Of a stretch of DNA of 64,000 nucleotides, positions 1 to 12,680 are shown piece after piece. The DNA is from Brachionus plicatilis (Eukaryota > Rotifera > Eurotatoria > Ploima > Brachionidae): contig QEOQ01000688.1 of assembly GCA_010279815.1 (NCBI GenBank), forward strand, positions 615,216 through 679,215, given 5' to 3'. The translations under genes and the position numbers were made by a program. Under the pieces are notes generated by a model. The model saw only the letters and a list, made by a program, of their open reading frames with translations. It was not told the origin of the DNA and did not search any database. How positions within the stretch are numbered: the stretch's first letter is position 1; the number at the start of each line of letters is the position of its first letter.

Positions 1-264
1 TTGATTTGGATCGAAATCGTTTTGAATTGAATTTTGAATAACAGATTCTATTGATTCATCAATGTGTCTGTCAACCTCATCATCATCATCATTTTCAACA
101 TCATCATCATCATCAGAAAAAACTTCAAATTCATTATCTGAATCACCTTCGGAATCGTCAACATCAGCGAAATCATCATCATTCTGGTCTGAAGTCACTG
201 ACTGGGTATCGTGAGTCTTCCTTAGAAATTCAAGGGCTTTTTGAGCAGATATCCTAATCGGCAT
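1..264 (-). CDS. piggyBac-like transposase, N-terminal part (runs off the window)
   Basis: An open frame starts at ATG 264-262 and has no stop for 88 codons, to the window edge. It opens MPIRISAQKALEFLRK and then becomes strongly acidic, with Asp runs around residues 28-65. A basic start, an ISAQKALEFL-type segment and a long Asp/Glu-rich N-terminus are common in piggyBac-superfamily transposases of invertebrates. The DDD catalytic core would lie beyond the left edge and cannot be checked. A piggyBac deletion derivative at 54558-55012 shows the superfamily is present in this genome. No terminal inverted repeat was recognised upstream. It could instead be an acidic host nuclear protein. Confidence 0.4.
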   Translation of the reverse strand, partial: MPIRISAQKALEFLRKTHDTQSVTSDQNDDDFADVDDSEGDSDNEFEVFSDDDDDVENDDDDEVDRHIDESIESVIQNSIQNDFDPNQ

Positions 265-908
265 CTTTGAATAATTAAATCTTATGTTGAAAAACTTATT
301 TTAGTGTAATTAGAACACATATAAGTGAAAGAAATTTTTTTTTAAATTTTTTACAAGACAATCGAAATCAAAAGTTTTAATTCAAATGTTTATTCAAAAT
401 TATTATGGTCTTGAAAAAAGTTTAAATTTTTTTTTTAAAATATATCACACATATCATTCGATTCCTCTCTTCGAGTTCTTCATGTTAATATATTTTTTTT
501 TAGAAAATATCTTTTAAAATGAAGGAGATAAAGCAGTTTTTCAAATTTGGCCACCCTAATAACACATAAACCCTTTAGACTTTGTTACCATAGTAATTAA
601 TTTAAATAAATTCTAAAAACTAAAAAAGCTTCTTTGAAAAATCATTTTTTAGTTTAAATCAACCTCTTGTTTGATGCATTTTGTTTATACTGGTCTTTTG
701 CGAAAATAATTTAATGGATCATTGATTTTAGAGCAATATTAGCAGGTAGACAATCTAGACAATCATTACAAAATCATTACACGCGGATCGAAGCTAATTT
801 ACTTATGTGAAATATTGCTAATGTTTGATTCACTAATTTACAATGATAGAAAAAAGATAATTTAGCCTCGGTAACAGTGTCTTCATCATCACAAAACCTT
901 AAGATAAT
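265..908. other. AT-rich stretch without recognisable genes
   Basis: Long A/T runs; no open frame with coding character and no recognised repeat. Confidence 0.5.
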
Positions 909-1453
909 GGCAAATTGAAGTTTCAGATCAAATTTTAAGATCAAAACGATCATTTAAAATTTCAAAACTTAATTATCTAATGATTTTGATAATTTTTAAG
1001 AAATAAAAACCAAAAGTTTCTAGACATGTTATGTCTAATAAAAGTTCATTATCAAATAAGCATCAAAATGATTGATCTTTAATTTATTTGACAAAAACAG
1101 TCAATAATTTAAATAATTCAGGTTAAGTTAATTCAAAAAATTTAAATTTATAACTTTTATATCTATTCATTCAAACTGAAATAATTTTATTTTTCCATTT
1201 AAATAAATTTAAAATTTAAAAAAAGTGATTTTTTTTGTCTTTAAAAGTAAATTTTCATAAAAATCAATTAAAATATTTAAACCTATTAAAGTTCAATTAA
1301 AAGGGACATTTTAAAATTTTAAATATGAAAATAAACTTGACATGATATGTCAAGTAATTGCTTTTGAAAAAATTCATTTTTTCTCTAATATTAAAAAAAT
1401 TATTAAAGTTTATATTTTGATCTTTTGATCTTGGCCTTAAACTTCAATTTGCC
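909..1453. mobile_element. Family A inverted-repeat element (MITE), complete copy 1
   Basis: Begins GGCAAATTGAAG and ends with its exact complement CTTCAATTTGCC. It is flanked on both sides by the same 8 bp, AAGATAAT (901-908 and 1454-1461), which is a clear target-site duplication. Inner landmarks shared with other copies are a palindromic ACTTGACATG-ATGTCAAGT block near one end and a TCTAGACATG-TTATGTCTA block near the other. There is no coding sequence, so it is non-autonomous. An 8-bp duplication fits hAT, P or Merlin superfamilies; the GGC terminus is not typical hAT. Confidence 0.85.
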
Positions 1454-2796
1454 AAGATAATTCCGAAATTTCATTCTCATTTTCTCTATTTTTAGAATGA
1501 TTATTACACCAATCTTAAAGTTCATCTTGACTTTAACTGTAATCACTATATTTTTTATCTTCCACTGTGTTTTATAATTATTTATCTTCACTTTTATGGG
1601 GAAAATTTAATTTTTTTTTCAAAAAATATTAATTTTAGTATAAGTTGATTGATTAAATAAGTCCAATAATTCTGTTAAACAACTGTCTATTAATTGAATC
1701 ATCGGCGAAGAGCTTATTAAAAAGAAATAGAAAAAGGCTTAATACACTTTATATTGACTCTTTTTTACAGTTTCCTTTGATTGAATTTCCCAAAAACATT
1801 TATTAAAATATGAATTCTTTGATTAAAATTAATTAATCAATTTCCTTACATTTAGAATTTCAAATCTAGGATTTGAAAGAAGCATGAATGGAAGTCTATC
1901 TTTTAGAAAATATTTAAATTTCTGAGGCCATATAAATTGGTGTTTGTTCTTGATCTATTTATTTATTTTTTTATCTGCATCGAGCTAGTGCTCCTTCAGA
2001 ATTAAATAAAAAAAAAAAATAAAATAAAAAATAAAATAAAATAAAAATTAAAATATTATAAGTTAAAAACGTTATGTAGAAATATAGAAAATATAGAATC
2101 TTGGTCTAGGAATTTTGTCTTGTTAAAATAGAGGATTATTAGTTATTATTTATTTATTTGTATACCTGTACCTGTGTTAAATAAAAAAAATAATAAAAAA
2201 TTAAAATAAAGTTAAATAAAATAAAATAAAAATAAAAAATAAGAAAAAAATAAAGTTAAAATAAAGTTAAAATAATATAAGTTAAAAAGTAGATAAATAT
2301 TAAAATTAAAATTAGATAAATTTTGATAGAGAGTAACAGAATACATATTTTTGAGTATTGTCTTTACCGTTCTTTTTTAAAAATTTCTGTAATTAATCGT
2401 CTTGCGTTTTCCTTCTGGTTTTTTGAATAAATGGACAGGCGACAAATTAGGCGATTTTAGACAAATTGATTGTCATAAGTTTACCTCAAAAATATTTTCG
2501 ATTATAGCTTTGAACTACTCTTTCTTGCGTATGGCACCGGTATTGTTAAATGTGAAAAGTTTTCATATCAGGTAAGTTAAAGGAGTTAAAGTAAAGGAAA
2601 CGCTGCATCTCAGCAGCTGAATTTATATGTTTCAGGACATTTTCTTCTAACAATAACTGAGTTTTTTGCCACTTATATTCCTGTAAAAAATAAACTTAAT
2701 TTTACACTTTTTCTAAAGTCTAAATAAAATCATTCATGACGATTAAATTAAATATATTAAAACAATATAGTATACTTTAAAAATTAATTTTTTTTA
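1454..2796. other. Gene-free AT-rich stretch with A-rich low-complexity tracts
   Basis: Contains AAAAT/AAATAAA-type tracts at about 2005-2060 and 2180-2300. The first lies just right of a short hairpin repeat (1974-2001) that recurs elsewhere. No gene recognised. Confidence 0.5.
1974..2001. repeat. Short hairpin repeat ending GCTCCTTCAGA
   Basis: TCTG..CGAGC, loop TAGT, then GCTCCTTCAGA forms a small imperfect hairpin between a T/ATTT-rich left side and an AAATAAA-rich right side. Related copies are seen at 33428-33453 and, in part, at 5886-5895 and 40650-40665. Confidence 0.5.
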
Positions 2797-2940
2797 TTCC
2801 GCATATTCCGCGACTAAATTCCGCAAAATAAAATTTAAATACTAAATGTGCGGAATTCCGCGTTTTAGTAGGTCATATTGCGGAATAAAACACTAAAATT
2901 CAGTGCGGAATTCCGCAATCCGCATTCCACGTTTTAGGGA
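2797..2940. repeat. Cluster of GCGGAATTCCGC palindromes
   Basis: At least seven copies of ATTCCGC or its complement GCGGAAT lie in about 140 bp, including the perfect palindrome GCGGAATTCCGC twice. The CG content stands out sharply from the surroundings. It looks like the end of a foldback or transposon with subterminal repeats; no partner end was found. Confidence 0.5.
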
Positions 2941-3540
2941 CAACCTTTTAAGGTTAATCAAAAAATTTATTTAAATAATTTTAATCTCATAATCTTAACA
3001 TGTTTTGTAAATTTAAAAAATAAAACAATTTGAAAAAAAATTACTCAATCCATTGATAAAATCGATTTTTAAATTTAAAAATATAAATTGATTTTTTGAA
3101 GATTTTTTGAAATATTTTTTCAAAAGTATTTGTACCTAGCATTAAAAAATCAATTTAGAACATATTTTCAAATATTTAATTCCAAATAAGTAATTAAATG
3201 AATAGATTAAGTAAGACTTGATGATTTATGGTTTATGGTACAGAAACTGGTGTGATTGCAAAGAACTGCCAAAACCTTACGGTTTAACTCGGCTTGCTCG
3301 AGTCGCAGTTATTTTTACTACTTTTACTCCTATCAATATTTTCCTTATAATTCCTACAAATATTTTTGAAATAACTTTCTTTATTTTCTAAATTACATAA
3401 CATGTTTATCGTAATAAATTAAAATTTTTTAAATTAATTGAAAAGTAATTTTTAATTTCTTATGGATAAACTCTCCCAGTTGAAATCAAATTTTGAGTTG
3501 ATTATCATGTTCAAGATGCCAAATCAATCTGGTATATTTG

Positions 3541-3800
3541 GGCAAATTGAAGTTTGAGATCAAGATCAAAAGATCAAAATATAAATTGTAATAATTTTTT
3601 TAATGATAGAGAAAAAATGAATTTTTTCAAAAGCAATTACTTGACATATTATGTCAAGTTTGTTTTCATATTTAAAATTTTAAAATGCCTCTTTTTATTG
3701 AACTTTAATAGGTTTAAATATTTTAATTGATTTTAATGAAAACTTACTTTTACGTATATTATCTGTTTTAAAATTTAAAATTTATTAAAGTAGAAAAATA
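3541..3800. mobile_element. Family A element, truncated copy
   Basis: Starts with the family terminus GGCAAATTGAAG and follows the 43339 copy closely, through the ACTTGACAT-ATGTCAAGT palindrome, until about 3800, where similarity stops. The other half and the second target duplication are missing. Confidence 0.7.
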
Positions 3801-4990
3801 AATTCTTGCAAATAATTTCTGCATTCTTTAGACCGAAATTGATGTTTTAACAATCTTTTTCGGTGATTTTTAGATTTAATTCAGATTTAGATATACAATT
3901 TTAATATTAGGTATTTCATCTCTACATCCTTGTATTCATTTGATATAATTTGTTCTTCCGACTTCAAATCCTTGATTTTAAACCCAGGCTTAAATTGAGC
4001 TGTTCTAAATTTTTTTCTACGGCCTCAATTCACCTTTGCTTTTTGCAATTGAAAATGCAGATTCCAGTGTATCCTTATAGATTAGTGTTATTTTTCTGAT
4101 TTAAAAGCTAATCATTTTTCTCTCATATTATATTGTTTTTTTTGTATGTTAACAGTTTTTGGAAGAATCTTCTTCTGTTTTGTTTTCTTTTTCCATATTC
4201 AAATCGTAAATTAGCTGCTATCATATTTTAAACTTAAAATCTGATCACTACTTTAAGCATCGTTAAAGATAACGAATTCGTTTTAGAATATTTTATTGAA
4301 AAAAATAAGAGTAAATATAAAAACTATAAATAAAGAATAAGCTACAAAAATTTATAGTTAAGTTCTTAATACTAGATTAAAAATGAATGTAAATAAAATA
4401 TAGAAAAAAACTTTATTATCCTAATTAAATTCGTTGTATTTATTAAAAGAAATATGAACATTTGTAAATTTCTGTAATACTATCTGTTATTTAAAAATTT
4501 TTAGATATCAGAAACCTCCTAATCGTCTGAATAAAGCATTAATACTTTTGTGAGCAAATTTTAGTTATTTTTTCCGTCAATTGAAATTCAAAAATACTAA
4601 AAATTATTTATTCATGATTGAAGTTAAAATTATATAAAATTCCAACAAATAAATTGCCCTTATTTTTATTGGAATCATTAAATAATAAGTTTTTCGCTCG
4701 CGATTCGAATAAAAAGATCGTGAGCGTCGATCTTCGCTCAATCCAATACACTGATTTGGACTAATTAATAAAAAAAATAATTATTAATAAAATTCATTTT
4801 ATCATATAAGAAAGAATATTGTTAGAATTTAAGATTTAAACTCAAAAAATGTGACTAAGAAAAAATTAAGTAAACACTTACTTATAAAAAATCAATAAAA
4901 TTTATTTAACAAATTGTAGTCTTTCAAAATAATTTTAATTTTATAAAACCAGACAAAATACATCGAAGTGTATTTATTATTGAGATAAAT
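3801..4990. other. AT-rich stretch without recognisable genes
   Basis: No coding signal. An imperfect inverted repeat with CG-containing arms (TTCGCTCGCGATT ... GATCGTGAGCG) lies at 4690-4725. Confidence 0.5.
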
Positions 4991-5579
4991 GGTTCCCCAC
5001 AATTAAAAAACTGTTCCCCACAAACTAAAATTTTTTCACCACAAACAAAAAACTTTTTAACACAAATCAATACAAAACACAATTTTTTTGTGCCGGATTG
5101 AAAAAAAAAAATTTTTACATATTCAACCAAATAACTGGTTAACAAAAATTTTTTGGTGAAAAAAAATTAAATAATGTTTATTAACTTTTTTAGGTTTATT
5201 AACAAATTCGCCGGATTCTCATATAATATTGGCCATGCATCATTCAATGAATTGTCAGTGTTATTTCTTTTTCGTTTTATTTTTTGGATTTTTAATCTCC
5301 AAAAATTCGGAAATTTTTTTTTTATTACGTAAAATCAAAGGCATTTTATTATTTAAAATATTTAGTGGCAGTATATTAAAAAAATTTTTGCTTAGAATTT
5401 TTTTTTGTGGTGACCAGCTTTGAAAATTCATGAAAAAATTTGCGCTTAGAAGTTTTTTTATTTGTGGAGAGCAGTTTTTTTCTTAGTCAAGTTATTTTTG
5501 TGCTGAAAATTTTTTCTTTGTGGGGAAAAGTTTTGATTTGTGGGTGACAGTTTTTTGTTTGTGGGGACTAGGTAGACCC
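4991..5579. mobile_element. Foldback element, CCCCACAAA-type units
   Basis: The left arm (4991-5080) holds repeats of CCCCACAAAC plus an A-rich spacer about 20 bp apart. The right arm (5400-5579) holds the same units inverted (GTTTGTGGGG, TTTGTGGGTG, TTTGTGGAG). The right end reads GGTAGACCC, giving AGGGTCTACCTAGTCCCCACAAA on the other strand. Long arms built of short degenerate tandem units resemble foldback transposons. Small open frames inside are just reads through the arms. Related ends occur at 24081-24701, 36250-36366 and 63925-64000. Confidence 0.6.
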
Positions 5580-5909
5580 TTTATTATTTATTAAATAAAG
5601 AATAAAATAGACATAGGACGGCACTGAGCCAAGTAAATAGGCCAAAAATTGTATCCGATTTTTATTTAAAAAACAACAAGTCCATATTTTAGGAATATTG
5701 TACCTAAAATATAAAAAAAACACAAAGAATAAAATATTTTTAATTTCGCCACAAATTTATTAGAAAAGATACAAATCTCTAAAAATCAGCAATTTTTTTT
5801 ATTATTTACCATAAAATTCTGTTTGAAAAAACATCCAATATATTGTTTTAAAAATTAAATTAAAAATAAAAAGAATAAAAAAATAGGTGCTCCTTCGAAA
5901 ACCCTAAAA

Positions 5910-6510
5910 AGTCTACAGATTCAACCATCTGATCTACGAGAACCAGAAGAAAATATTATATACGACGATAATGAACAGCACCATGAACTACTGAAGATGA
6001 ACTACTGACAGTTTGAGTAAATTATGCAAAACTTGCTGCAAGCCTTTGCCAAAAAAATTTTACTATTTTTGTCCAATAAATAAATGTAAACAAAAAAAAG
6101 TAACTAAGCAAAAATTTTTTTGAGTAATTTTTTATTTTTTTGATATTTGATATATTTTAAAAAAAATTGCTAATCAAATATTTTTCTGAGACATTGTATT
6201 AAAAATATTATTCAAACTTTTATTTTATTATGATTTAATAAATTTATGGTAATTTTTATTAAAACTATGATAGTTTGCAAGTGTTAACGTCCTTGTTTAT
6301 CAAGGAATTCTAATTGATCCCAATGAATTAAAAGCAAGTTTGAAAAAGAGTAAATAAATTCGATTATATGTCAATCAAACTTGACTGCGCGTGGAAAACT
6401 CTCAGAGACAGAAATCGTCGATGCAAATAAACAAGTGATTAGCTCAAAAAAAGCAATTGATAGAACAAATGAACTGAATCAATTTTTTTTAAACTATAAA
6501 AGATGATAAT
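5910..6510 (+). pseudogene. pogo/Tigger-like transposase, decayed C-terminal remnants
   Basis: A frame at about 6393-6510 reads AWKTLSETEIVDANKQ and on to LNQFFLNYKR, matching the layout of the C-terminal end of Tigger/pogo transposases (an AW..LT..EI segment followed by a helix ending the protein). A second coding-like patch at 5910-6008 (PSDLREPEEN, then acidic) may belong to the same protein. Frames are broken by stops and AT-rich insertions. The element's right end lies at 6696-6761. Confidence 0.4.
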
Positions 6511-6695
6511 TCTAGTGTAATTAATTTAATATCTAATATTGAAAATTTTAAAATTGAAAGTAGCTTTAACAAACAACCATCTATTACCCATTTTTTTCAT
6601 AAAATTAACTTTTTGTTATTTTTTGAATTTCTACTTAAATTTTTTTAATCAATTAAGGTTAAGTTTAAATTTTTTTTTAGCCTAACGCTTAATAT

Positions 6696-6763
6696 GGAAA
6701 TTTCGATACTACGAATACCAAATTTTCCGCCTGAGTAGTTCGCTTTACCGAGGATTGACTGTA
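6696..6763 (+). mobile_element. Right terminal repeat of the pogo/Tigger-like element
   Basis: AGTTCGCTTTACCGAGGATTGACTG followed by TA. On the other strand this is TA-CAGTCAATCCTCGGTAAAGCGAACT, the characteristic form of Tigger/pogo termini, with the TA target dinucleotide. The matching left terminus was not found in the window. Confidence 0.6.
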
Positions 6764-9700
6764 CTTCCAATTTTTTCGCATGATTTTGTATTGATTGGGT
6801 CTTCTATTAATAGATTTTTATAATAAAATAAAAATTACATGACATAAATATTTTACTTAGTTCATTTAATTCAAAAAAATTAAAGAACGTTTAATTTTTT
6901 ATATAGTTTTTTAATTTTATTTTCTATCAATTGATTTCTTTAAATAAAATAATAAAGTACTAGCAAATGGTAAATCTTTATTTTTGTGGTTTTTCACAAA
7001 ATGTATATATTTATTTAATATTTGTGGTATAATTTATAGAAATTGTGGTTTTAAAACTATATTCGCAATTTTTTTCTATCTCTTTAATAAAAATCAATAA
7101 AAGAATTCAATCTTCTGAAATTTAAATCTCTAAAGAAAATTACTAATTTTTTTAACAAAAAATCAAAACAACTAAATCTAGCACTCATCGGTAAAAAGCC
7201 CCGTTAGTCTTTAAATTAGTTAAAAATATTAAATCATTTTAAAAATTTTCAAAAAAATTTAATTTTTCAATATTTTATTTAATTTTTGTTAGTCTACCAT
7301 TTTTATCAATGTAAAATTAGGATTGTCTTATGATCACATCTTATTAAAGTAAAATACAAAAAATCTTAAAACCAATGCAATTTTATTTATCTTCCATTAA
7401 ATGATTAAGTTGCTAAAATAATTAGGATACAAATTCTAAGTTTTTTCATTAAAGTTTCCGTTTTTTTATTTTTCATTATTGGTACATTGAGTTCCTTCGA
7501 TCACATGTAATTTTAGCTTTCCTTGCCTTAGGTTTAGCATTCAAAGTATAATTTTTTTTAAAGATTTTTTGGATCAAATAGAAAATTTGATGACAAACTT
7601 TTTAAATTTTTTAGTTATTTTTTTTTGGAGATTTCAAAAAAGTAACATAAAACTCCATCTAAAATACAAATTTTAGACTTTAAAAAATGATATTTTCCTC
7701 CATCAGAAGTTAAACCTTATTTTCTGTTCAAATAAACTTGATGTTTACAAAAGGTTTTCAATGGAATCAAAACAAAGAAATTTTTTCTTTTAATTCTTTG
7801 ATGATTGAGTCAAAATTATTTTTTTTTTTTTTTTGGATTTGATCATATTTTTTCTTCATTTTATTATTTCAATTAAAATGAAGGAGAAAAATTTTATGAA
7901 AGCAAAATTTCTAATTAAATCACATTAATAAAAAAAAGCTCAGACATACTCTGTGCTGATAATCTAGATAAGAATGGAAAAAATGGAAATTAAAATATTT
8001 ATTTAATGAATTGACAGCTGGTATTTCCCACCGTCTTAAATAATAAGTAATAAAGTAAAGCAATTTTAGAAGAAAATTAATAAAGAATATTCAGCAAGTA
8101 AAAAATTTAATTTCCTCATGTTCATTTAATTCAATTCAAAACAAATCATCGAAAATTATTTTGTAATTTATATTCAACCAAAAAAATTCTTTCATTTTGG
8201 AATCTTGATATTAAAATATTAAATTAGCTTAATTAAGCAACTAACTCGAAGTAGGAATTCATGCTTGTGTTTGGTTATTCCTATTTTCGCATCACCTAAC
8301 ACTCATTCAAATTTGTTTAAATGAATCAAATTTATCTTAAAAAAACGAGTGGTTTATCTCAAAGCTCTTTGTCATTCACTTCCTTTGGGATCCAAAATCT
8401 GGAGGAATTCAATTATTAGATTATTTTATTTTTTAGCCTGAGAGATCACTCATTGTGTATAAAAACATGTACAAATATTTTTAACTATTGATTAAAGGAA
8501 GGATTTTTCTACAAATTAAAAATTTTAATGCCCACTCGTTTATGGTAATTTAAATCTTTTTTTAGCCCTAAAAGCTTCCTTTTTATTTATCATGATTTAG
8601 CTATCTGTTTTATTTGATTCATATTAGGGACTATTAATTTACAATTTCAATAGTTTTAATTTTTAACTAAAATGAAACAATATGAAGCTAAATTTTATTA
8701 TTGTGAAAAAATTCGCGTTTATTCAAGAAAAACTTTAGGCTTTAATCTATTTTTGAATAAATTAGACAGCAAGTGAATTGTTTGACAAAATTTTAGAAAC
8801 CACTTAAAAGATTAATTTTCAATTAAAATTATTTGAGAGAATAAATTTTATAAAATGTCAATTAACTGCATAACATTTTGAATTGATATTTTAAAAGCAA
8901 AAATTTTTAAAATTAAGTTCAGCCTTCTTTTCACCCCCTTGGTATCATTCTTAAAAAATAAAGAAGATTTTTAATAACACTAATATTTAAAATTTAGATA
9001 ATTTGAAATAAAGTCATTTTGTTTATTATTTTTATTATTGATAGAATTCAGACTTTAGCAAATTAAAAATCTGAATATGATTTGTTTTTTGAAAATTCAT
9101 ATTCGCAAAATAAAGGCTAAGAATCTCTTCTATTAATTTAACTTACTGCTTTAAATTGAAGATTTTATTTCTAGATGACATTTAAAATAAAATAATTTTT
9201 TTATTTTTATAATTGTACCACCCACCATATAGTGTGAAACATGGTAAAATTTAGTGCTGTCAGTCGATCTTTTAAAAAACTAAACCCTTTTAAAAAATTT
9301 TGGACAAATATTTTTTTGTCGATCAAATCGAATAGATTTTACTAAAAATTGACAAATAAGCAATCAGAAAAACAACAGCAAAAAATAAAATTTCTAAATT
9401 TTGTTTCCGTATAATTTTTTTTAAAAACTAATAACAAAAGTATTTAAACCAACTATGGCTTTTTTCAATTTCTTTTCAAAGTTTTTTAAAAGACTATGAC
9501 AGTACAGGACAAGAGCTTTTCAAATTAGAATCTGAGACATCTAAAAACTTTAATATTTCAGGATCGGATTAAATTTTTACTAATTTTTTTTAGTTGTATA
9601 CATCAAAATATTAACTTTTTATTAATAATTTTTATTTGAATTTCCCAATCATTCACTAAGCAGCTTTAATTTTTTAAATTCAGATTAATAACAGCAATTT

Positions 9701-12471
9701 ATAATCTAAAAATAAAGTTAATTTCTGTCTTGAGATTTAGAAAATTATTATAACTTTAAGTTTTTTTAATAATTTAAATTTAGATTAATCGAAAAAAAAA
9801 GTTCTATAATTCCTTCGGGAATATTTTGCTTTTTTTGTTCATATAACAGTGCTTTTTTAATTATTCGTTTGATTATTATTAAATCTGAATAGATAATTGT
9901 TAATATAATTAAATTTAACTGACTAAGAACAGTCGAATTGGGTGGAAATAATTAAAAGTTGCATAAAATAAAAGTTTAATTAATGTTTTCAGAATACAGC
10001 TATGGGAATGCAAAAACTTATTTAATAAACTAACAATTAGCTAAAAACAATATTTTTTATATCAGGTAAATCATGTCACAAATCATTTCATCTGCTTTGT
10101 TTAAGAAGATTATGAATAAAAATGTTTTAACAATATTTTTAATTGTTCAAATTTGCACATACTCAACTTAAAAATCGAATTTTTTGTTCTTTTTTAGCAT
10201 GCAATTTTTATTTAAACTAACAAAATCGATCAATATGACTAAGAAACATTTTCTTATTTGACTCTATTTAAATTAAGTGAAAAAAATTGAGAATTTTCAT
10301 ATTTCAATTAATTTTCAGCAAGAATTTTGAAAGATAAATATTGAAGAAATAAATTTTGTTAATTAAAAAATATTAAATAACTATTTGAGCAAAAAAGTAT
10401 TTTAATTTTAAACAATATTTTTCAAAAAAAGAGATGACACTTGAGGCAAAATTAGCGCAAGTAATCGGATACTTGTTTCAAAATAGCTTTATTTTCGTTT
10501 TGTTGGAAAGAAATATTACAAAGCTGTTGAGAAAAAAATAATTGAAATTTTAAAAACCCCGCAAGTCACCAACAATTAGAACTTTCGGCTTCTCAATCAA
10601 TTTTAAGAGTCTTCCTTTTTTTCCAAAAGAGTGTTATTCTATCGATTAAAATAATAATTGACAGCTAAAAATTTTTTTTATTTAAAAAGCGTTCAATTAA
10701 TCCAAAAAGTCGATTGAATGAAATTTTTATGAAAATTTTTTTTTACAATTTTTATTAGTGATAACAGTTAATAATTTAAGTCTCTAGGTCTCAATAAATT
10801 GGTTAAAAAATAAATAATTTCATTAATTTAGAAAAAAAATTTTAATAAATAATTTAAAGCAAATTCACATTAGTGTTGAATAAATTTAATAAATATCATA
10901 ATGATATTAAATATGCATTAAGAGCCTTGATGAAATTAAAAATTAATACCGATCTTATAAATTTAATATCTAATGGTGTTAAGTACGATGCCAGAGCTAG
11001 GTCTATGTTTTTCTTTTTCATTCTATCCAAGACACTTTCTAATTGCCATTTTGATGACAATTTATCTTTTTTGACTCAGCTAAAAGGTTTGGATTCTTTA
11101 ATTTCCTTCTTTTAGATATTAAATTTCGCCTAATATTTTTAATAATAAATTTCCCCACCAAGTATTTAAGTTTTGACTTAATAAGCTTGAAGCCATTATT
11201 TAATATAAAATGCTTCAAGATTAAACAAAATAAGATTAAAAGCTAATTTTTAAGGCAGATAAATCCATATGATCAGTAATCTTCATTTAAATTTTATTTT
11301 TAATAATATTTTAATTATTCGTCAGCCCGTTCCCAAGTTCCTTTAACCAATTTTTCTACATTACACTGAAGGATCATTTCGACAAGATCAAAATTTCTTT
11401 TTCAGATAAGAATCGCAGTATTTATTAATGCTCCTTTTACTAAGTGATTTAATTTGAGTACATTTTTTTTATTTCTTTTAAGAAGCAGATAAAAAAATGC
11501 ATTCGTCGTTAATTAGGGAATACTTTAATTTTTTTATAATGCTTTTACTATCATCTTTGTAAATTTTTTAAGAATTTATATCAAATGCAACTAATTCTTG
11601 TCACTTTGTTAAAATTGATTGTATTTTTAAAATGTTTTATTCTTTTTAAATTCAATTTTTCTTAAAGCTATTTTATTTTAATTCTTTTCTTAATTTTAAT
11701 CAAAACTAATGTTAATAATAATGAAATATTGCTAAACACAAGTGATCAAGTTCAAATTTTAAAAATCGATCTAAATTTTTAAATTTTTTTAGTTGAAACA
11801 TCAACTTAGTGCTTTTCTATAAAAATTATTGTCTAAAGACTCCTACTTGTTATAAATTGGTTTTTAATTAAAAAAAAAACTCATGATATACAAGTAAAAA
11901 CATTTTTGCTTAATACGAAGCGATCAATTAAGCATTGCTTTTTTGTTCAATCGTAAAAATGATTCTAAGCATGAAATGCTTTTTTTTATTTAGATTAATA
12001 AAATTTAATGGGCGAATAATTAAAAAACAGAGATGTCAAATAATTTTAAGTTTAATCTTTTTTTTTTATTTATTGTCAGCCAAAATTAGTGGATTTAAAT
12101 TTTTTCCGGAAATTAGTTTAATGGTTATTCAATTATTTACCAATAAGGCTAGTGATCAATTTTTCATTTAGATTTGAATTAGTTTTACGCGTTAAATTTT
12201 TTTTTTAAAAACCCATTGATTAAATTTTTCAAGGACCTTCTGCTAGTTAATATAAATTAATTTTTAACCTTTAATAAAAAAAAAGTTTAGTTAAAAAAAT
12301 TCAGTTTTTTTGTCTTATAGTGGATGTTTGTTTTTATTCAGCTTTAAAGGCTTTAAAGTCTGAAATTGACACTTTGATAATTTTTACTGTGATTTAATTT
12401 AACAAAATTCAATCAGATCCATTTTTTTATTTATTTAGAAAAAAAATTGATTTTGTTCACATATAATTGAT
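6764..12471. other. Long gene-free AT-rich region
   Basis: About 5.7 kb of A/T-rich sequence with no gene I can support. Open frames at 10434-10541 (35 codons, MTLEAKLAQV start) and 10873-11115 (non-ATG start) have somewhat coding-like composition but no recognisable domain or splice context. No tRNA or rRNA gene was seen. Confidence 0.45.
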
Positions 12472-12590
12472 CTTGGTTGTCTCATTCTAGTCTAATTAAT
12501 CAATATCCTCAAAAATTTCAAAATAAAATTCCTACCGAATTTATTTAGTCAAATAAGCGCAAAAAATAAATTACTTAAATTTCTCATTTA
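12472..12590 (+). repeat. Upstream copy of a direct repeat flanking the peptide-precursor gene
   Basis: The block TTGGTTGTCTCATTCTAGTC through CAAATAAGCGCAAAAAATAAA recurs at 13264-13380 in the same orientation at roughly 80% identity by eye. It ends about 90 nt before the start codon of the precursor, so it may include its promoter. Confidence 0.6.
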
Positions 12591-12680
12591 TTTTTAAATT
12601 TCATTCGCATTTAAAAAAGATTTCAAAAATTTAGATATTTACAAAAGAAAATATCAATTCAAAAAAATAAAATTCAAAAA

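Noticed and set aside
51..257. His-rich plus frame at the left edge
   Set aside because: Antisense of the Asp-rich N-terminus of the piggyBac-like frame.
4690..4735. Possible tRNA T-arm (GATTCGAAT-like)
   Set aside because: No cloverleaf can be built around it; it is a short inverted repeat.
4924..5423. Two Phe/Cys-rich small frames
   Set aside because: They read through the CCCCACAAA/TTTGTGGGG arrays of the foldback element; the FVCGE-type repeats are translated repeat units.
10434..11115. Two coding-like frames (MTLEAKLAQV, and HNDIKYALRALMKL region)
   Set aside because: No domain, no splice context, and the second lacks an ATG; kept as part of the gene-free stretch.
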